Of a stretch of DNA of 64,000 nucleotides, positions 46,265 to 55,594 are shown one piece after another. This DNA comes from Pseudomonas sp. GV085 (lineage in GTDB: Bacteria > Pseudomonadota > Gammaproteobacteria > Pseudomonadales > Pseudomonadaceae), in the NCBI RefSeq assembly GCF_003050925.1, contig NZ_QAOV01000018.1, forward strand, positions 1 through 64,000, in the 5' to 3' direction. Under the pieces are notes generated by a model. That model saw only the letters and a list, made by a program, of their open reading frames with translations. It was not told where the DNA came from and did not search any database. Positions within the stretch are counted from its first letter, which is position 1; the number at the start of each line of letters is the position of its first letter. The position numbers and the translations under genes are program-made.

Positions 46265-46975
46265 TTACTGCAGGTGACGGCCGAGGCGGCCCTCGAGCGC
46301 TTTCAGGCTGCGCCGTACGACTTCCACAATCAGCAGATAGAGCACGGCGGCCCAGAGGTAGATCTGGAAGTCGAAACTGCGCGAGAAGGCCAGCTTGGTC
46401 ACGCCCATCAAGTCGTAGATGGTCACCAGCGAGGCAATGGCGCTGGCCTTGATCATCAGGATCAGTTCATTGCCCAGCGGGCCAATGGCGACCAGCAGCG
46501 ATTGCGGCAGGATGACTTTGCGAAAGGTGGTCCAGCGCGACAGGCTGAGGGCTTTCGAGGCCTCGCGCTGGCCTTGGGTCACGGCCAGGATGCTGCCGCG
46601 CAAAATCTCGGCCTGATAGGCCGCGGTGTTCAGCGTGAAGGCCAGCAGCGTGCAGAACCAGGCGTCACGGAAGAACCACCACAAACCCACGTCCTGCCAG
46701 AAGCCTTTGAACGAACCCAGGCCGTAATAGAGCATGAACAGCTGTGCCAGCAGCGGCGAACCGCGGAAGAAATACACGTAGACGCTGGTAAAACGGCTGA
46801 TAAAGCGGTTACTCGACAACCGGCCCAGGGCGATCAGCAGACCGAGCAGGGCGCCAAGGGTGAAGGAAATGGCCACCAGCTTGGCAGTCACCAACAGACC
46901 TTCGATGAAACGGGGACCGTAACGCTCCAACAAGTCAGGGCTGAGGAACAGATTTTGCAATTCATCGAAGCTCAT
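46265..46975 (-). CDS. Amino-acid ABC importer permease B
   Basis: A 236-aa inner-membrane permease with about five helices and the EAA loop EILRGSILAVTQGQREASKA. MSFDELQN was taken as start because it overlaps the upstream permease by the classic ATGA; an in-frame upstream extension lies inside that gene. Confidence 0.9.
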   Translation of the reverse strand: MSFDELQNLFLSPDLLERYGPRFIEGLLVTAKLVAISFTLGALLGLLIALGRLSSNRFISRFTSVYVYFFRGSPLLAQLFMLYYGLGSFKGFWQDVGLWWFFRDAWFCTLLAFTLNTAAYQAEILRGSILAVTQGQREASKALSLSRWTTFRKVILPQSLLVAIGPLGNELILMIKASAIASLVTIYDLMGVTKLAFSRSFDFQIYLWAAVLYLLIVEVVRRSLKALEGRLGRHLQ

Positions 46976-47691
46976 GGGCGAACGCTCCGTTGATGGCGGC
47001 TGAAATGCTGCTCGAGGAACTGGAACAGACGGCCGGAAATGGCCGAGAAAAACAGGTAGCCAAAGCACGCCACGGTGTAGAACAGCATCGGTTCCTTGGT
47101 GACGCTGACCGCCAGGTTGGTCTGGCGCATCAGGTCGACCAGGGAGATGGTCGACACCAGCGAGGTGTCCTTGAGCAGTGACAGCCAGTTATTCGACAGG
47201 CCCGGCAAAGCAATGCGCACCAATTGCGGCAGTACCACCTTGGTAAAGGTTGTGCGTCGGGATAGGCCAAGGGCGGCTGCAGCTTCGAACTGGCCCTTGG
47301 CCACGGTTTTGAAGGCGCCCAGCCAGATCTGGCTGGAGAACGCGGCGAACACCAGACTGAAGGCGATCATCGCGGCGACGAAGGGGCTGATCGCGACTTC
47401 GGCCTCGTAGCCCATCGCGGCCAACAGTTTCTGCGCACCGATCTGGCAGCCGTAATAGATTATAAGCAGGGTCAGCAGCTCGGGCAGTCCGCGGAACACG
47501 GTGGCAAACACCGTGCTCATGGCCCGCGGCCAGCGACGTCGGGAGCGGGCGGCCAAAGCCAGGCCCAGACCCAGCGGCAGGCCAATCGGCAGGCAGCTCA
47601 GGGCCAGGACAATGGTCACCAGAGCGCCGGCCAGCAAGGCTGAACCCCAGCCGCCGCTGGCGAAGGATAGCAATGACAGGTTTTCGAACAT
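46972..47691 (-). CDS. Amino-acid ABC importer permease A
   Basis: A 239-aa permease (MFENLSLLSF start; GAGGGTTCG-type ribosome site upstream) with helices throughout and the loop GAFKTVAKGQFEAAAALGLS. Partner of the 46265 permease. A hairpin separates it from the binding-protein gene upstream. Confidence 0.9.
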   Translation of the reverse strand: MFENLSLLSFASGGWGSALLAGALVTIVLALSCLPIGLPLGLGLALAARSRRRWPRAMSTVFATVFRGLPELLTLLIIYYGCQIGAQKLLAAMGYEAEVAISPFVAAMIAFSLVFAAFSSQIWLGAFKTVAKGQFEAAAALGLSRRTTFTKVVLPQLVRIALPGLSNNWLSLLKDTSLVSTISLVDLMRQTNLAVSVTKEPMLFYTVACFGYLFFSAISGRLFQFLEQHFSRHQRSVRP

Positions 47692-47730
47692 GCTCGAACC
47701 CTCTCGGTAAATTAATCTCGCACGCCCTCG

Positions 47731-47752
47731 CCGCACCCGTGTGCGGGTGCGG
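47731..47752 (-). promoter_or_regulatory. Intercistronic hairpin after the binding-protein gene
   Basis: CCGCACCC-6 nt-GGGTGCGG lies between the binding-protein stop and the first permease. Such hairpins commonly stabilise the binding-protein mRNA and reduce permease expression, matching the higher need for the periplasmic component. Confidence 0.6.
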
Positions 47753-47804
47753 TGCAGCATGTCGGCAAGTAACGACCCTCAGACGCGCCTGAGGACTCGG
47801 GGGA

Positions 47805-48560
47805 TCAATAGATATCGAAGGCGAAGTAGCGACTGGAGATCTTCTTATAGGTGCCGTCGGCGACGATTTCATCCAGCGCCTTGTTGAAGCGCTCGCGCAG
47901 GGCATCGTCACCCTTGCGCACCGCGATGGACGCATCCGCGGTGGTGCCGTTGACGTCGCCGATGATCTTGCAGCAGTCCTTGCCAGCGCTGTCGACCCAG
48001 GCCAGCAGCGGGAATTTGTCGGCAATCACCCCGTCGATCCGGCCAGTCGCCAAGTCGCTGTTGGCTTCATCGAGGGTAGGGTAGAGCTTCACGTCGGCAC
48101 CGGCCGGGCCGTAATGATCTTCGGCATAGATCGCCTGGGTCGAGGATGACTGGGCACCGACCGTGCGGCCCTTGAAGTCGGTCTGGGCGTCGGTGATGTT
48201 CGAGTCCTTGGATACCGCCACGGACAGGGGGGTACGGTAGTAGTGCCGGGTGAAATCGATTTTCTGCTTGCGCTCATCGGTGGCGATCATCGAAGCCACG
48301 ACCGCATCGTATTTCTTCGCCATTAGCGCCGGGATAATCCCTTCCCAGTCCTGGGCGACGATGCTGCATTGCACGTTCATGCGTTCGCACAGCGCGTTGG
48401 CGATATCCACATCGAAACCGTGCAGCTTGTTGTCCGAGTCAACGTAGTTGAACGGCGGGTAAGCGCCTTCGGTAGCAATCTTCAGTACTTCAGCCTGCGC
48501 GCTGGTGGCCCCGGCCAGGACCATTGCGCATACACCGGCAAAGCGAATGACGTGTTTCAT
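47805..48560 (-). CDS. Periplasmic amino-acid-binding protein
   Basis: A 251-aa family 3 binding protein with signal peptide MKHVIRFAGVCAMVLAGATS (cleavage near AQA), LKIATEGAYPPFNYVDSDNK and MIATDERKQKIDFTRHYYRT, as in lysine/arginine/ornithine and histidine binders. Tandem CC in KDCCKIIG and CERMNVQC suggest a disulfide. First transport gene, 13 bp after the RpiR gene. Confidence 0.92.
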   Translation of the reverse strand: MKHVIRFAGVCAMVLAGATSAQAEVLKIATEGAYPPFNYVDSDNKLHGFDVDIANALCERMNVQCSIVAQDWEGIIPALMAKKYDAVVASMIATDERKQKIDFTRHYYRTPLSVAVSKDSNITDAQTDFKGRTVGAQSSSTQAIYAEDHYGPAGADVKLYPTLDEANSDLATGRIDGVIADKFPLLAWVDSAGKDCCKIIGDVNGTTADASIAVRKGDDALRERFNKALDEIVADGTYKKISSRYFAFDIY

Positions 48561-48573
48561 CCAGCACCTCGTT

Positions 48574-49449
48574 TTATTGTTTTAAGTTTGGTGACGATGT
48601 GTATCCAACGAACTCGTTGTGTAAGGCCGCGATGGATTCAAGACGCTTTTCGACCTCGGGCCCCAGCTGTTTGCAGACGTCGTTGACCAGCAGGTGGACC
48701 AGCGACAGCATCGCCGCTGTCGATTCCCAGAACAGGTTGAACTCGGTGGGCACGCGGAACACTTCATCGGCATTCTGTTCGGCCCAGTCGCAAAAGGTGT
48801 CGGTGATCAGCGTCACAGGGATTCCGGCATCGCGGGCCTTGCGGCACAGGGTCAGGGCGTGGCGGGAATAGCGGCGGGCTTCGAACACCACCAGCGCACT
48901 GTCTTCGGGGGCACTGAGCAACACGTCGGCGTAATGCCCGGCGGCACCGTCGACCCAGTGTGTGTCATCGCGCAGGTACTGCAACAGATGCACCATGGAT
49001 GCTGCGATGCCACGCTCTGTCTGGAACCCGGCGACGAACACCTTGCGCCGGGTGGCCAGGCGCTGGCTGACGTTGTGCCAGGTAGGGGTGAGGCTATATT
49101 CGTAAACCTTGACCAGGGCCGCGACTTCCAACTCGAAGCTGCGCGGCAGGCCTTGCGGGCCCTGGCTGGCTTGATGGCGAAACTCCTGCAAGCGATCGCC
49201 CACCAGCCATGGGCCATCGCCCAGGTCGACCTTGAGGTCGTTTTTCAGGTCTTTGAAGTGGCTATATCCGAGGGAGCGACAGAAGCGCCCCACACTGGAT
49301 TCACTGACGTTCAATTTCGCGGCAATATCAGCCGCAGTCTGGAACGGCAGTTCATAGAGGTTGGCCAGCATATAGTTAGCAATCACCCGGCCTGAGGCGG
49401 CGGCGGTTGAAAGACTGCTTTCAAGGCGTTGTTTGATGGGCTGGCTCAA
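48574..49449 (-). CDS. RpiR-family regulator of the D-amino-acid operon
   Basis: A 291-aa regulator with an N-terminal HTH (about 20-75: TAADIAAKLNVSESSVGRFC) and a C-terminal SIS-like domain (about 130-270). RpiR proteins usually sense phosphosugars, but this subgroup heads D-lysine-type loci in pseudomonads. First gene of the leftward operon; it probably represses the genes that follow. Confidence 0.88.
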   Translation of the reverse strand: MSQPIKQRLESSLSTAAASGRVIANYMLANLYELPFQTAADIAAKLNVSESSVGRFCRSLGYSHFKDLKNDLKVDLGDGPWLVGDRLQEFRHQASQGPQGLPRSFELEVAALVKVYEYSLTPTWHNVSQRLATRRKVFVAGFQTERGIAASMVHLLQYLRDDTHWVDGAAGHYADVLLSAPEDSALVVFEARRYSRHALTLCRKARDAGIPVTLITDTFCDWAEQNADEVFRVPTEFNLFWESTAAMLSLVHLLVNDVCKQLGPEVEKRLESIAALHNEFVGYTSSPNLKQ

Positions 49450-49642
49450 GGCTGCTTCCTGTTGTTTTTCAGCGCTTACGAAAGAAAATGCGTGTTTTCT
49501 GGCATAAAGTCAACACATGACAGATAACTGTCACTGCCGATGATCGTCACTCTGGTACGCAGCATCGACAACTCGGTTGGAGGTTCAGGATGTCCCAGGC
49601 AAAGCTCGACCATTGAATTTATGAAGGCGGCAAAGCACCGTA

Positions 49643-50584
49643 TCAGGACGCAGTAAAGGTATTTTTCATCGGCCAGCGCATTTCCAGATGCTCAGTCAAA
49701 TAATCCATAAAAGCTTTGACCTTGGGTGTGATAGCGGCGCGTTCCTGGACGCATACATAAATATCGAGCGGTTCAGCATAGGCATAAGTTGAAGCGTGGC
49801 GATGTTCAAATAGAGGAATGAGTTGGCCACTTTCGATATAGGGCGCCGCCACGAACTCTGCCAATCGGGTTATTCCCGCGCCGCGGATGGCCATTTGGGC
49901 TAGAGCGTCAATATCGTCGCTGATTGCGGTCGCATTGAGAGTAGCGTCGTAACGTTGCCCATCCCGGATAAAACCCCAACGTAGAATGCGTCCGTCTAGC
50001 GGGTAGCGAAATGCTAGACAGGCATGGTGTTGGAGTTCTTCAGGGGCGTGTGGCCAGCCGACTCGTTCCAAATAGGTGGGCGACGCGCAGATGATAAAAG
50101 GGATTGAAACGATCTTGCGAGCGACGATCCCCTCTTCCAGTTGTGGTTTGATCCGAAGGCTCAGATCAATGCCTTCTTGAATATGATTGATTTTGCGATC
50201 TGTGGTTGAGAGTTCAAGTGTCAGGCGTGGGTAACGTGCAGCGAAGCCGGCGATTAGTGATGCCAACACATGCCGCCCGAAAGCGGAGGTAGAAGCGATG
50301 CACAGTCGCCCTTGCAGATGAGTCTGCGCGCTGGTGATCGCGCTTTGCGCCGATTCGAGATCACGCGCTATGCGTTTCACTTTTTCGTAGTACACCACGC
50401 CGCTTTCGGTTAACGCCATGCTGCGAGTGGTGCGCTGGAGAAGGCGCGTGCCCAGGTGGGTTTCCAAGCGATTTATGGTCTGGCTAACGGCTGCCGCACT
50501 GACGCCCAGGGTTTTGGCCGCGCCCACGATGGAGCCCGCTTCAACCACTTTGATAAAGCTGGCAATCGCCCCTAACAGGTTCAT
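49643..50584 (-). CDS. LysR-family regulator
   Basis: A 313-aa LysR protein with HTH MNLLGAIASFIKVVEAGSIV, SQTINRLETHLGTRLLQRTT and an effector domain of the CrgA type. It is divergent from the small DUF2798 gene across a 131-bp shared region and is its probable regulator. The signal is unknown. Confidence 0.88.
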   Translation of the reverse strand: MNLLGAIASFIKVVEAGSIVGAAKTLGVSAAAVSQTINRLETHLGTRLLQRTTRSMALTESGVVYYEKVKRIARDLESAQSAITSAQTHLQGRLCIASTSAFGRHVLASLIAGFAARYPRLTLELSTTDRKINHIQEGIDLSLRIKPQLEEGIVARKIVSIPFIICASPTYLERVGWPHAPEELQHHACLAFRYPLDGRILRWGFIRDGQRYDATLNATAISDDIDALAQMAIRGAGITRLAEFVAAPYIESGQLIPLFEHRHASTYAYAEPLDIYVCVQERAAITPKVKAFMDYLTEHLEMRWPMKNTFTAS

Positions 50585-50715
50585 CTTTGGCCCAGCGAGA
50601 AGAGTTATTCATAAGATTTTCTTTATAAAGCAACCACTGCTAGCCGTCTAGTTGCTGATTTTTGATCTTGCTATGGTGTTCATCCCCTATCAATCGAAGA
50701 TCAAAAAGGTCTGAT

Positions 50716-50991
50716 ATGAATCCAAAAACATCCTCTAAAACTCTATTTTTCAACCAGCGTAAGCTCTCGGCTCGCGCTACTCCTTATGTTTTCGCACTGT
50801 ATATGGCCACAATCATGGCGCTCTTGATGTCACTCGTGATCACTGCGGCAAATTCCGGAATTGAGATTGATTATCTAAGTAATGCGCTGCACGCCTATAA
50901 ATTGGCCATGCCAGTGGCATTCCTGTGCATACTCGTCGTTCGTCCCATTGTGCTTAAACTGGTGTCTTTGACTGTACACCCCCATCATTAA
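50716..50991 (+). CDS. DUF2798 small membrane protein
   Basis: A 91-aa protein with two transmembrane helices (VFALYMATIMALLMSLVITA and LAMPVAFLCILVVRPIVLKL), matching DUF2798 in length and layout. Function unknown. ATG at 50716 was preferred over an in-frame codon at 50662, as AAAAGGTCTGAT precedes it and the basic N terminus (NQRKLSARATP) then leads into the first helix. Confidence 0.8.
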   Translation: MNPKTSSKTLFFNQRKLSARATPYVFALYMATIMALLMSLVITAANSGIEIDYLSNALHAYKLAMPVAFLCILVVRPIVLKLVSLTVHPHH

Positions 50992-51201
50992 GGGCGGCCG
51001 CTCAGCGGCCCGATTGATGGGGCGTCGTGGACAACCCTGTTGGGTCGACTGTTGCCGGCCGTCAAAGGCCGGAGTCGACCCAAAACTGCTCTTGGACGCA
51101 CACAGCCTGACTGATTCCTCGTAGAAGTTTTACGCAAAATTTACGGGGCCTTCAGGTTGGGCATCCGATACTGCGCGGTGCTAATTTGGAACACTATTGT
51201 T

Positions 51202-52656
51202 ATGTCTCTCGGAGCTATCCGGCTTATTGGCTTTATCCTGGGCATCTTTCTGATCACGCTGGCCGTAAGCATGGCAATTCCCATGATCACACTGGTGGCC
51301 TATGAGCGTAGCGACGATCTGTCGGCCTTTCTCTGGTCGAGTTTGATTACCTTCATCTGCGGCTTGTTGTTGATTGTGCGGGGGCGCCCGGATGCTGCCC
51401 AGCTTCGCCCCAGGGATATGTACCTGCTGACTACCGGTAGTTGGGTCGTTGTGTGCACTTTCGCCGCATTGCCAATGGTGTTCATCCGCCATATCAGCTA
51501 CACCGATGCATTCTTTGAAACGATGTCTGGCATCACAACCACGGGCTCGACTGTACTCACCGGTTTGGATAGCTCATCCCCTGGCCTATTGATATGGCGC
51601 TCCATGCTGCATTGGTTGGGAGGCATCGGTTTTATCGGCATGGCTGTGGCGATCCTTCCACTGTTGCGAGTAGGCGGCATGCGTCTGTTCCAGACAGAGT
51701 CCTCAGACTGGTCGGAGAAAGTGACCCCGCGTTCCCATGTGGCAGCCAAGTACATTCTATTGTTCTATCTGGGGCTTACTGGCATCGGAGCCCTGGCGCT
51801 CTGGCTTGCCGGAATGACGTCATTTGAAGCGGTCAACCACGCAATGTCTTTGATCTCTACCGGGGGGTTCTCAACGTCGGACGCCTCACTTGGGCATTGG
51901 ACGCAACCTGCGATTCACTGGGTGGCAGTGGCCATCATGATTCTGGGCAGCCTGCCATTCACCTTGTACGTCGCGTCATTGCGGGGCGATCGGCGTGCAC
52001 TGATCAAGGACCACCAGGTACGCGGATTCATTGGATTCTTGCTCGTCACATCGCTGGTTGTGGGTACCTGGCTTTGTTTTCACAGCGATTACGGGTGGTG
52101 GGATGCGTTTCGTATCGTGGCAGTCAATGTGACCTCGGTGGTCACGACCACCGGAATTGCGGTTGGCGACTACACGTTATGGGGCAGCTTCGCTGTCTTG
52201 CTCTTTTTCTATCTGACCTTTGTCGGTGGGTGTTCCGGCTCCACCGCAGGTGGTCTCAAAATCTTCCGTTTTCAGGTGGCTGCCGCGCTACTGGTAAGCA
52301 GTTTGAAGCAGTTGATCCATCCTCGAGCCGTGATTCAGAAGAATTACAACGGTCATCCCATTGACGAGGAGATCGTGCGCTCACTTTTGACCTTCTCGTT
52401 TTTCTTCACCATCACCATTGCTGCCATCGCCCTGGGCCTGGCTCTCATTGGACTTGATTGGACAACAGCATTGAGCGGCGCAGCTACTGCGGTATGTAAC
52501 GTCGGGCCAGGGCTTGGCACGATCATTGGGCCGGCCGGTAATTTCTCATCATTACCGGATGCAGCCAAATGGCTACTGACCGTTGGAATGCTTCTGGGAA
52601 GGCTCGAAATCCTGACTGTGTTGGTGCTCGTCACTCCGGTTTTCTGGAGATATTGA
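51202..52656 (+). CDS. trkH: Potassium uptake protein TrkH
   Basis: A 484-aa K+ channel-like subunit of the Trk system, working with TrkA in the inner membrane. The four pore-loop filter segments are visible: SGITTTGSTV, SLISTGGFST, VVTTTGIAV and VCNVGPGLG. The C-terminal LLGRLEILTVLVLV is typical. Length equals the family's. Start ATG at 51202 (MSLGAIRLIGFIL) is the usual TrkH beginning; a TTG lies 45 bp upstream in frame. Confidence 0.95.
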   Translation: MSLGAIRLIGFILGIFLITLAVSMAIPMITLVAYERSDDLSAFLWSSLITFICGLLLIVRGRPDAAQLRPRDMYLLTTGSWVVVCTFAALPMVFIRHISYTDAFFETMSGITTTGSTVLTGLDSSSPGLLIWRSMLHWLGGIGFIGMAVAILPLLRVGGMRLFQTESSDWSEKVTPRSHVAAKYILLFYLGLTGIGALALWLAGMTSFEAVNHAMSLISTGGFSTSDASLGHWTQPAIHWVAVAIMILGSLPFTLYVASLRGDRRALIKDHQVRGFIGFLLVTSLVVGTWLCFHSDYGWWDAFRIVAVNVTSVVTTTGIAVGDYTLWGSFAVLLFFYLTFVGGCSGSTAGGLKIFRFQVAAALLVSSLKQLIHPRAVIQKNYNGHPIDEEIVRSLLTFSFFFTITIAAIALGLALIGLDWTTALSGAATAVCNVGPGLGTIIGPAGNFSSLPDAAKWLLTVGMLLGRLEILTVLVLVTPVFWRY

Positions 52657-52774
52657 TCAACCTTGTCGGGGTCTGCATCTAAAGGGGCCATGGGGGGGAC
52701 GAAAATAAAATTGTCGATACCCACCGAAGGGGCAGCGAGTACTTCCATGGAGAGATCAGTCGTCGTTTGGATTG

Positions 52775-52815
52775 CCGCTGTTGGCCGGTTTCTGCCTGTC
52801 GCGAAGGGTTGCAGT
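52775..52815. repeat. Intergenic repeat copy at the nitrilase breakpoint
   Basis: GCTGTTGGCCGGTTTCTGCC then TGTCGCGAAGGG matches the MITE-flanking repeat. It ends about 27 bp before the point at which the nitrilase remnant begins. Confidence 0.55.
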
Positions 52816-52841
52816 CGACTGTGGACTCAACTGGCCGGTGC

Positions 52842-53165
52842 TTCGTTTTGTGCGCAGGCCAATACCTTTCGACAGACGACATCCCCGCTGACTTGCTGGC
52901 TGCATATCGACGTGGTGTGGGAGGGGACGTTCCGGAAAGGGGGTTTTTGTTCAATGGCGGTTCGGCGGTCATCGCGCCAGACGGTTCGTGGGTGACGGCA
53001 CCGCTTTTTGGCGAACCTGGCATTGTTTTAGCCAAAATCGACCTATCGCAGATCGACGCACAGCACCATGATCTCGATGTGACGGGGCATTATCTGCGAC
53101 CTGACATTTTTGAACTGTCAATTGATCGGCGTGTACGTACGGGCTTGAACCTCTGTGACAGCTGA
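52842..53165 (+). pseudogene. Nitrilase C-terminal remnant
   Basis: About 107 codons of a carbon-nitrogen hydrolase C terminus: FVLCAGQYLSTDDIPADLL, GFLFNGGSAVIAPDGSWVTA, EPGIVLAKIDLSQIDAQHHD and GHYLRPDIFELSIDRRVRTG. The catalytic Glu-Lys-Cys portion (N-terminal two thirds) is absent, so it cannot be active. It begins next to an intergenic repeat and ends 50 bp before MITE copy 3. Confidence 0.85.
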
Positions 53166-53214
53166 AGCCAGGGAGAACTCGCATATTGCGCAGACAAACC
53201 GAATGACTGCTATT

Positions 53215-53402
53215 GGCCGATTCTGTTGAAAAAGTCGGTTCGCCCAAACAGGCTGGGCATTGACTGGTTAAAACGCCTTTTTTGCACACTGCTACGTGAA
53301 ATCTGAGTCCGGGAAGCCTCTGCCAAAATTAAAGATTTCAATCTCGGACGCGTACTTTTCCGATGCGCAAACCATGGCCGACTGTTTTCAACAGAGTCGG
53401 CC
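53215..53402. mobile_element. MITE copy 3, inverted
   Basis: A 188-bp element, interior inverted relative to copies 1 and 2. The left end is the exact 24-bp consensus; the right end is CCGACTGTTTTCAACAGAGT + CGGCC with a one-base insertion and changes. Right flank GATTTCTGTCTTCCACGACC again resembles the host repeat. Confidence 0.8.
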
Positions 53403-53533
53403 GATTTCTGTCTTCCACGACCGACTAAAATCGACACGTTATAGGCCTTTAGATTTAAAAAAATATATCCATCCCCAAAGCTTGCTGCAAAGCTAGACTT
53501 TAAGTCCTGTCTTTGCGTCTGCGGAGAATAACG

Positions 53534-54355
53534 ATGTTGGCACTCCATCAACATGTCCGGTTGCTCTCGTTTGGCCTGTTGATCGGCCTGTTCGCAGCGC
53601 CATTGCAGGCGGCAGAAAAACCCACCACTCCTCCTGCGCCTGCGGTTCAACTGGAACCCAAGGCGCTGGAAGTTCTGCAGGCGATGAGCGCGAAGTTGGC
53701 TGGCGCACAGGGTATGAGCTTCACAGCCATCACGACCTACGAGAAGCCTAGTCGGCTTGGGCCGCCCTTGGCCTACAGCACGGTGGCGCAAGTCAACGTG
53801 CAACGGCCTGATCACCTACGCGTAATGACTTCGGGTGATGGCCCGGCGACCGAGTTTTACTATGACGGCAAGCGTGCCTATGCCTTTGCTCCGACGGAAA
53901 ACCTGCTGGCGCAAGCGGATGCGCCACCCACCATTGATGCGACCCTTGAGGCTGCGTACCAGCGTGCCGCGATCTACTTTCCTTTTACCGATGTGATCGT
54001 CGCCAATCCTTATCAGGATTTGGCCAGGGATATGCGTTTGGCGTTTTTCATCGGACAGTCCACGGTGATCGGGGATACCACGACTGATGTGATCGCTTAC
54101 GCTAATGACATCGTATTCGTCCAAGCCTGGATCGGCGCGCAGGACAAGCTTCCTCGCATGCTGCGTGCAGTGTTTCGCGATGATCCCACCCAATCCCGGC
54201 ATCAGGTCGCGTTCAGCGATTGGAAGCTTGCCTCGGCGTTGTCAGCGGACAACTTCAAACCAGAACACATCGACAAGGCCCAACAGATCGAGTTTGCCCC
54301 GCCGCCAGACATGCGCGCCCCGGTTGGGGCTAAACCGCCGCAAGCAAAACCCTGA
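53534..54355 (+). CDS. DUF2092-family exported protein
   Basis: A 273-aa protein with signal peptide (LLSFGLLIGLFAAPLQA) and a DUF2092 body resembling the LolA/LolB-like lipoprotein-binding fold: KALEVLQAMSAKLAGAQGMS, VNVQRPDHLRVMTSGDGPAT, FYYDGKRAYAFAP and FSDWKLASALSADNF. Tail Pro/Lys-rich. Function unknown; envelope or lipid carriage is suggested by the fold only. The start at MLALHQH follows GCGGAGAATAACG. Apparently co-transcribed with the glycine-rich gene 16 bp downstream. Confidence 0.82.
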   Translation: MLALHQHVRLLSFGLLIGLFAAPLQAAEKPTTPPAPAVQLEPKALEVLQAMSAKLAGAQGMSFTAITTYEKPSRLGPPLAYSTVAQVNVQRPDHLRVMTSGDGPATEFYYDGKRAYAFAPTENLLAQADAPPTIDATLEAAYQRAAIYFPFTDVIVANPYQDLARDMRLAFFIGQSTVIGDTTTDVIAYANDIVFVQAWIGAQDKLPRMLRAVFRDDPTQSRHQVAFSDWKLASALSADNFKPEHIDKAQQIEFAPPPDMRAPVGAKPPQAKP

Positions 54356-54371
54356 GTGAGGAGGATGAACC

Positions 54372-55139
54372 ATGACCCGATCAACCTTGAGGCTTGCCGG
54401 CCTGTTGGTTGTGGCATTCACCTGTGATCAGGCTGCGGCCTGGTCGCACGCTTCCAGTTTTGGGCGCACATGGGGAGGCGGTGGCTCGTGGAGCCACTCC
54501 GGTGAATTCGGCTCGGCTTCAGGAGGGGGGGGCAGTTGGAGTGGCTCAGGCTATCGCGGCGGCTCGGCTTCCGGGGGGGATGGCAGTTGGAGTGCCAGAG
54601 ACGAGAATGGCGGGACCGCATCCGGGGGCGAGGGCTCCTGGCATGGCACTGGGGCCGAAGGCGGAACGGCCTATGGCGGCGAAGGCTCATGGCACGCCCA
54701 GGGTGAAAATGGGGGCAGTGCCAGTGGCTATCATGCGGACGGTTATGGCACGACGGTCTACCATCCATCGACCTACGGAACCACCTACTACCACCCGCCA
54801 ACTGCTGTCTATGCCAGCAGTGGTTGTTATAACTGTGGCTACAACGACAGCGTAAGTCCTGCCGCCGCCGCAGCCGCTGGAGCGGTTACCGGTGCCGCCA
54901 TCGCTGATGCTGCTAATACGAATGCGAGCAACAATGCCTATGGGGAAGGCTACAACGCCGGAATGATGACCGCAGCACCGCCTGCCATGCCCATGGGTTC
55001 GACATTTGTTAGCTTGCCAACGGGGTGCGGGCTGAGGACCGTTTCCAGTCGCACGTACTATCAGTGCGGGGATTCCTGGGTGCGACCGGCCTACGGGGCC
55101 AATGGAGTTTATTACACCGTTGTACCAATGCCGGAATAA
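54372..55139 (+). CDS. Exported Gly/Ser-rich repeat protein
   Basis: A 255-aa secreted or surface protein with signal peptide (LAGLLVVAFTCDQAAA) and about five imperfect repeats of the type SASGGxGSWSxxxxxGG between residues 35 and 120, followed by a Tyr/His/Pro part (YGTTVYHPSTYGTTYYHPP), a paired-cysteine CYNCGYN, an Ala-rich helix and a C-terminal domain with two cysteines (GCGLRTVSSRTYYQCGDSW). GAGTGAGGAGG precedes the start. Probably a structural or surface partner of the DUF2092 protein; function unknown. Confidence 0.75.
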   Translation: MTRSTLRLAGLLVVAFTCDQAAAWSHASSFGRTWGGGGSWSHSGEFGSASGGGGSWSGSGYRGGSASGGDGSWSARDENGGTASGGEGSWHGTGAEGGTAYGGEGSWHAQGENGGSASGYHADGYGTTVYHPSTYGTTYYHPPTAVYASSGCYNCGYNDSVSPAAAAAAGAVTGAAIADAANTNASNNAYGEGYNAGMMTAAPPAMPMGSTFVSLPTGCGLRTVSSRTYYQCGDSWVRPAYGANGVYYTVVPMPE

Positions 55140-55242
55140 AACCTCGACACGTCAATCTGCCGATATCGAGAAAGGCGGCTTTTGGCCGTTCACTACCGGT
55201 CTGGTTGCAAGGGGTGCGGGTCAAATCCGTTGCAAATGGCTG

Positions 55243-55594
55243 CCAGCCCAACTGGAGCCCATGCATCGCGGCTTCTTCGAAGAACGCCGATTCCGCGGGC
55301 TGTCGGTAGTTCTCCCGGTTCCAGAGCAACGCCAGGTTAGAGTTGAGGCAGTGATGCGCGATCGGGTCAATCGCAGCATAGGCCTGGCTGTTGTAATGAT
55401 TGCGCCAGGTAACCGGGTAGTTGCCTTGAATCAATACCTGCTGGTTGGGCGTACCAGGACCAGGCTTTACGCCCAACAAGGAAATTCGAGTAACCCAGTC
55501 TACACGTCAGTGTTTTCAGGTTCCTCCCCAACCAGTCCTCGAAGCGCTCCGTCTTGCCGGGTTGTACCAGATCGTCCATTACCAGCATGGTCAT
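55243..55594 (-). pseudogene. LuxR autoinducer-binding domain remnant
   Basis: The N-terminal half of a LuxR-type regulator: ERFEDWLGRNLKTLTCRLGY in one frame, then after a one-base insertion near 55475 GVKPGPGTPNQQVLIQGNYP, HYNSQAYAAIDPIAHHCLNS and FFEEAAMHGLQLGW in another. The ligand-pocket residues W, Y and D (YAAIDP) are recognisable. The HTH domain is missing; a copy of the intergenic repeat (TTTGGCCGTTCACTACCGGT at 55181) lies just beyond the end of homology. No luxI gene is nearby. Confidence 0.8.
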
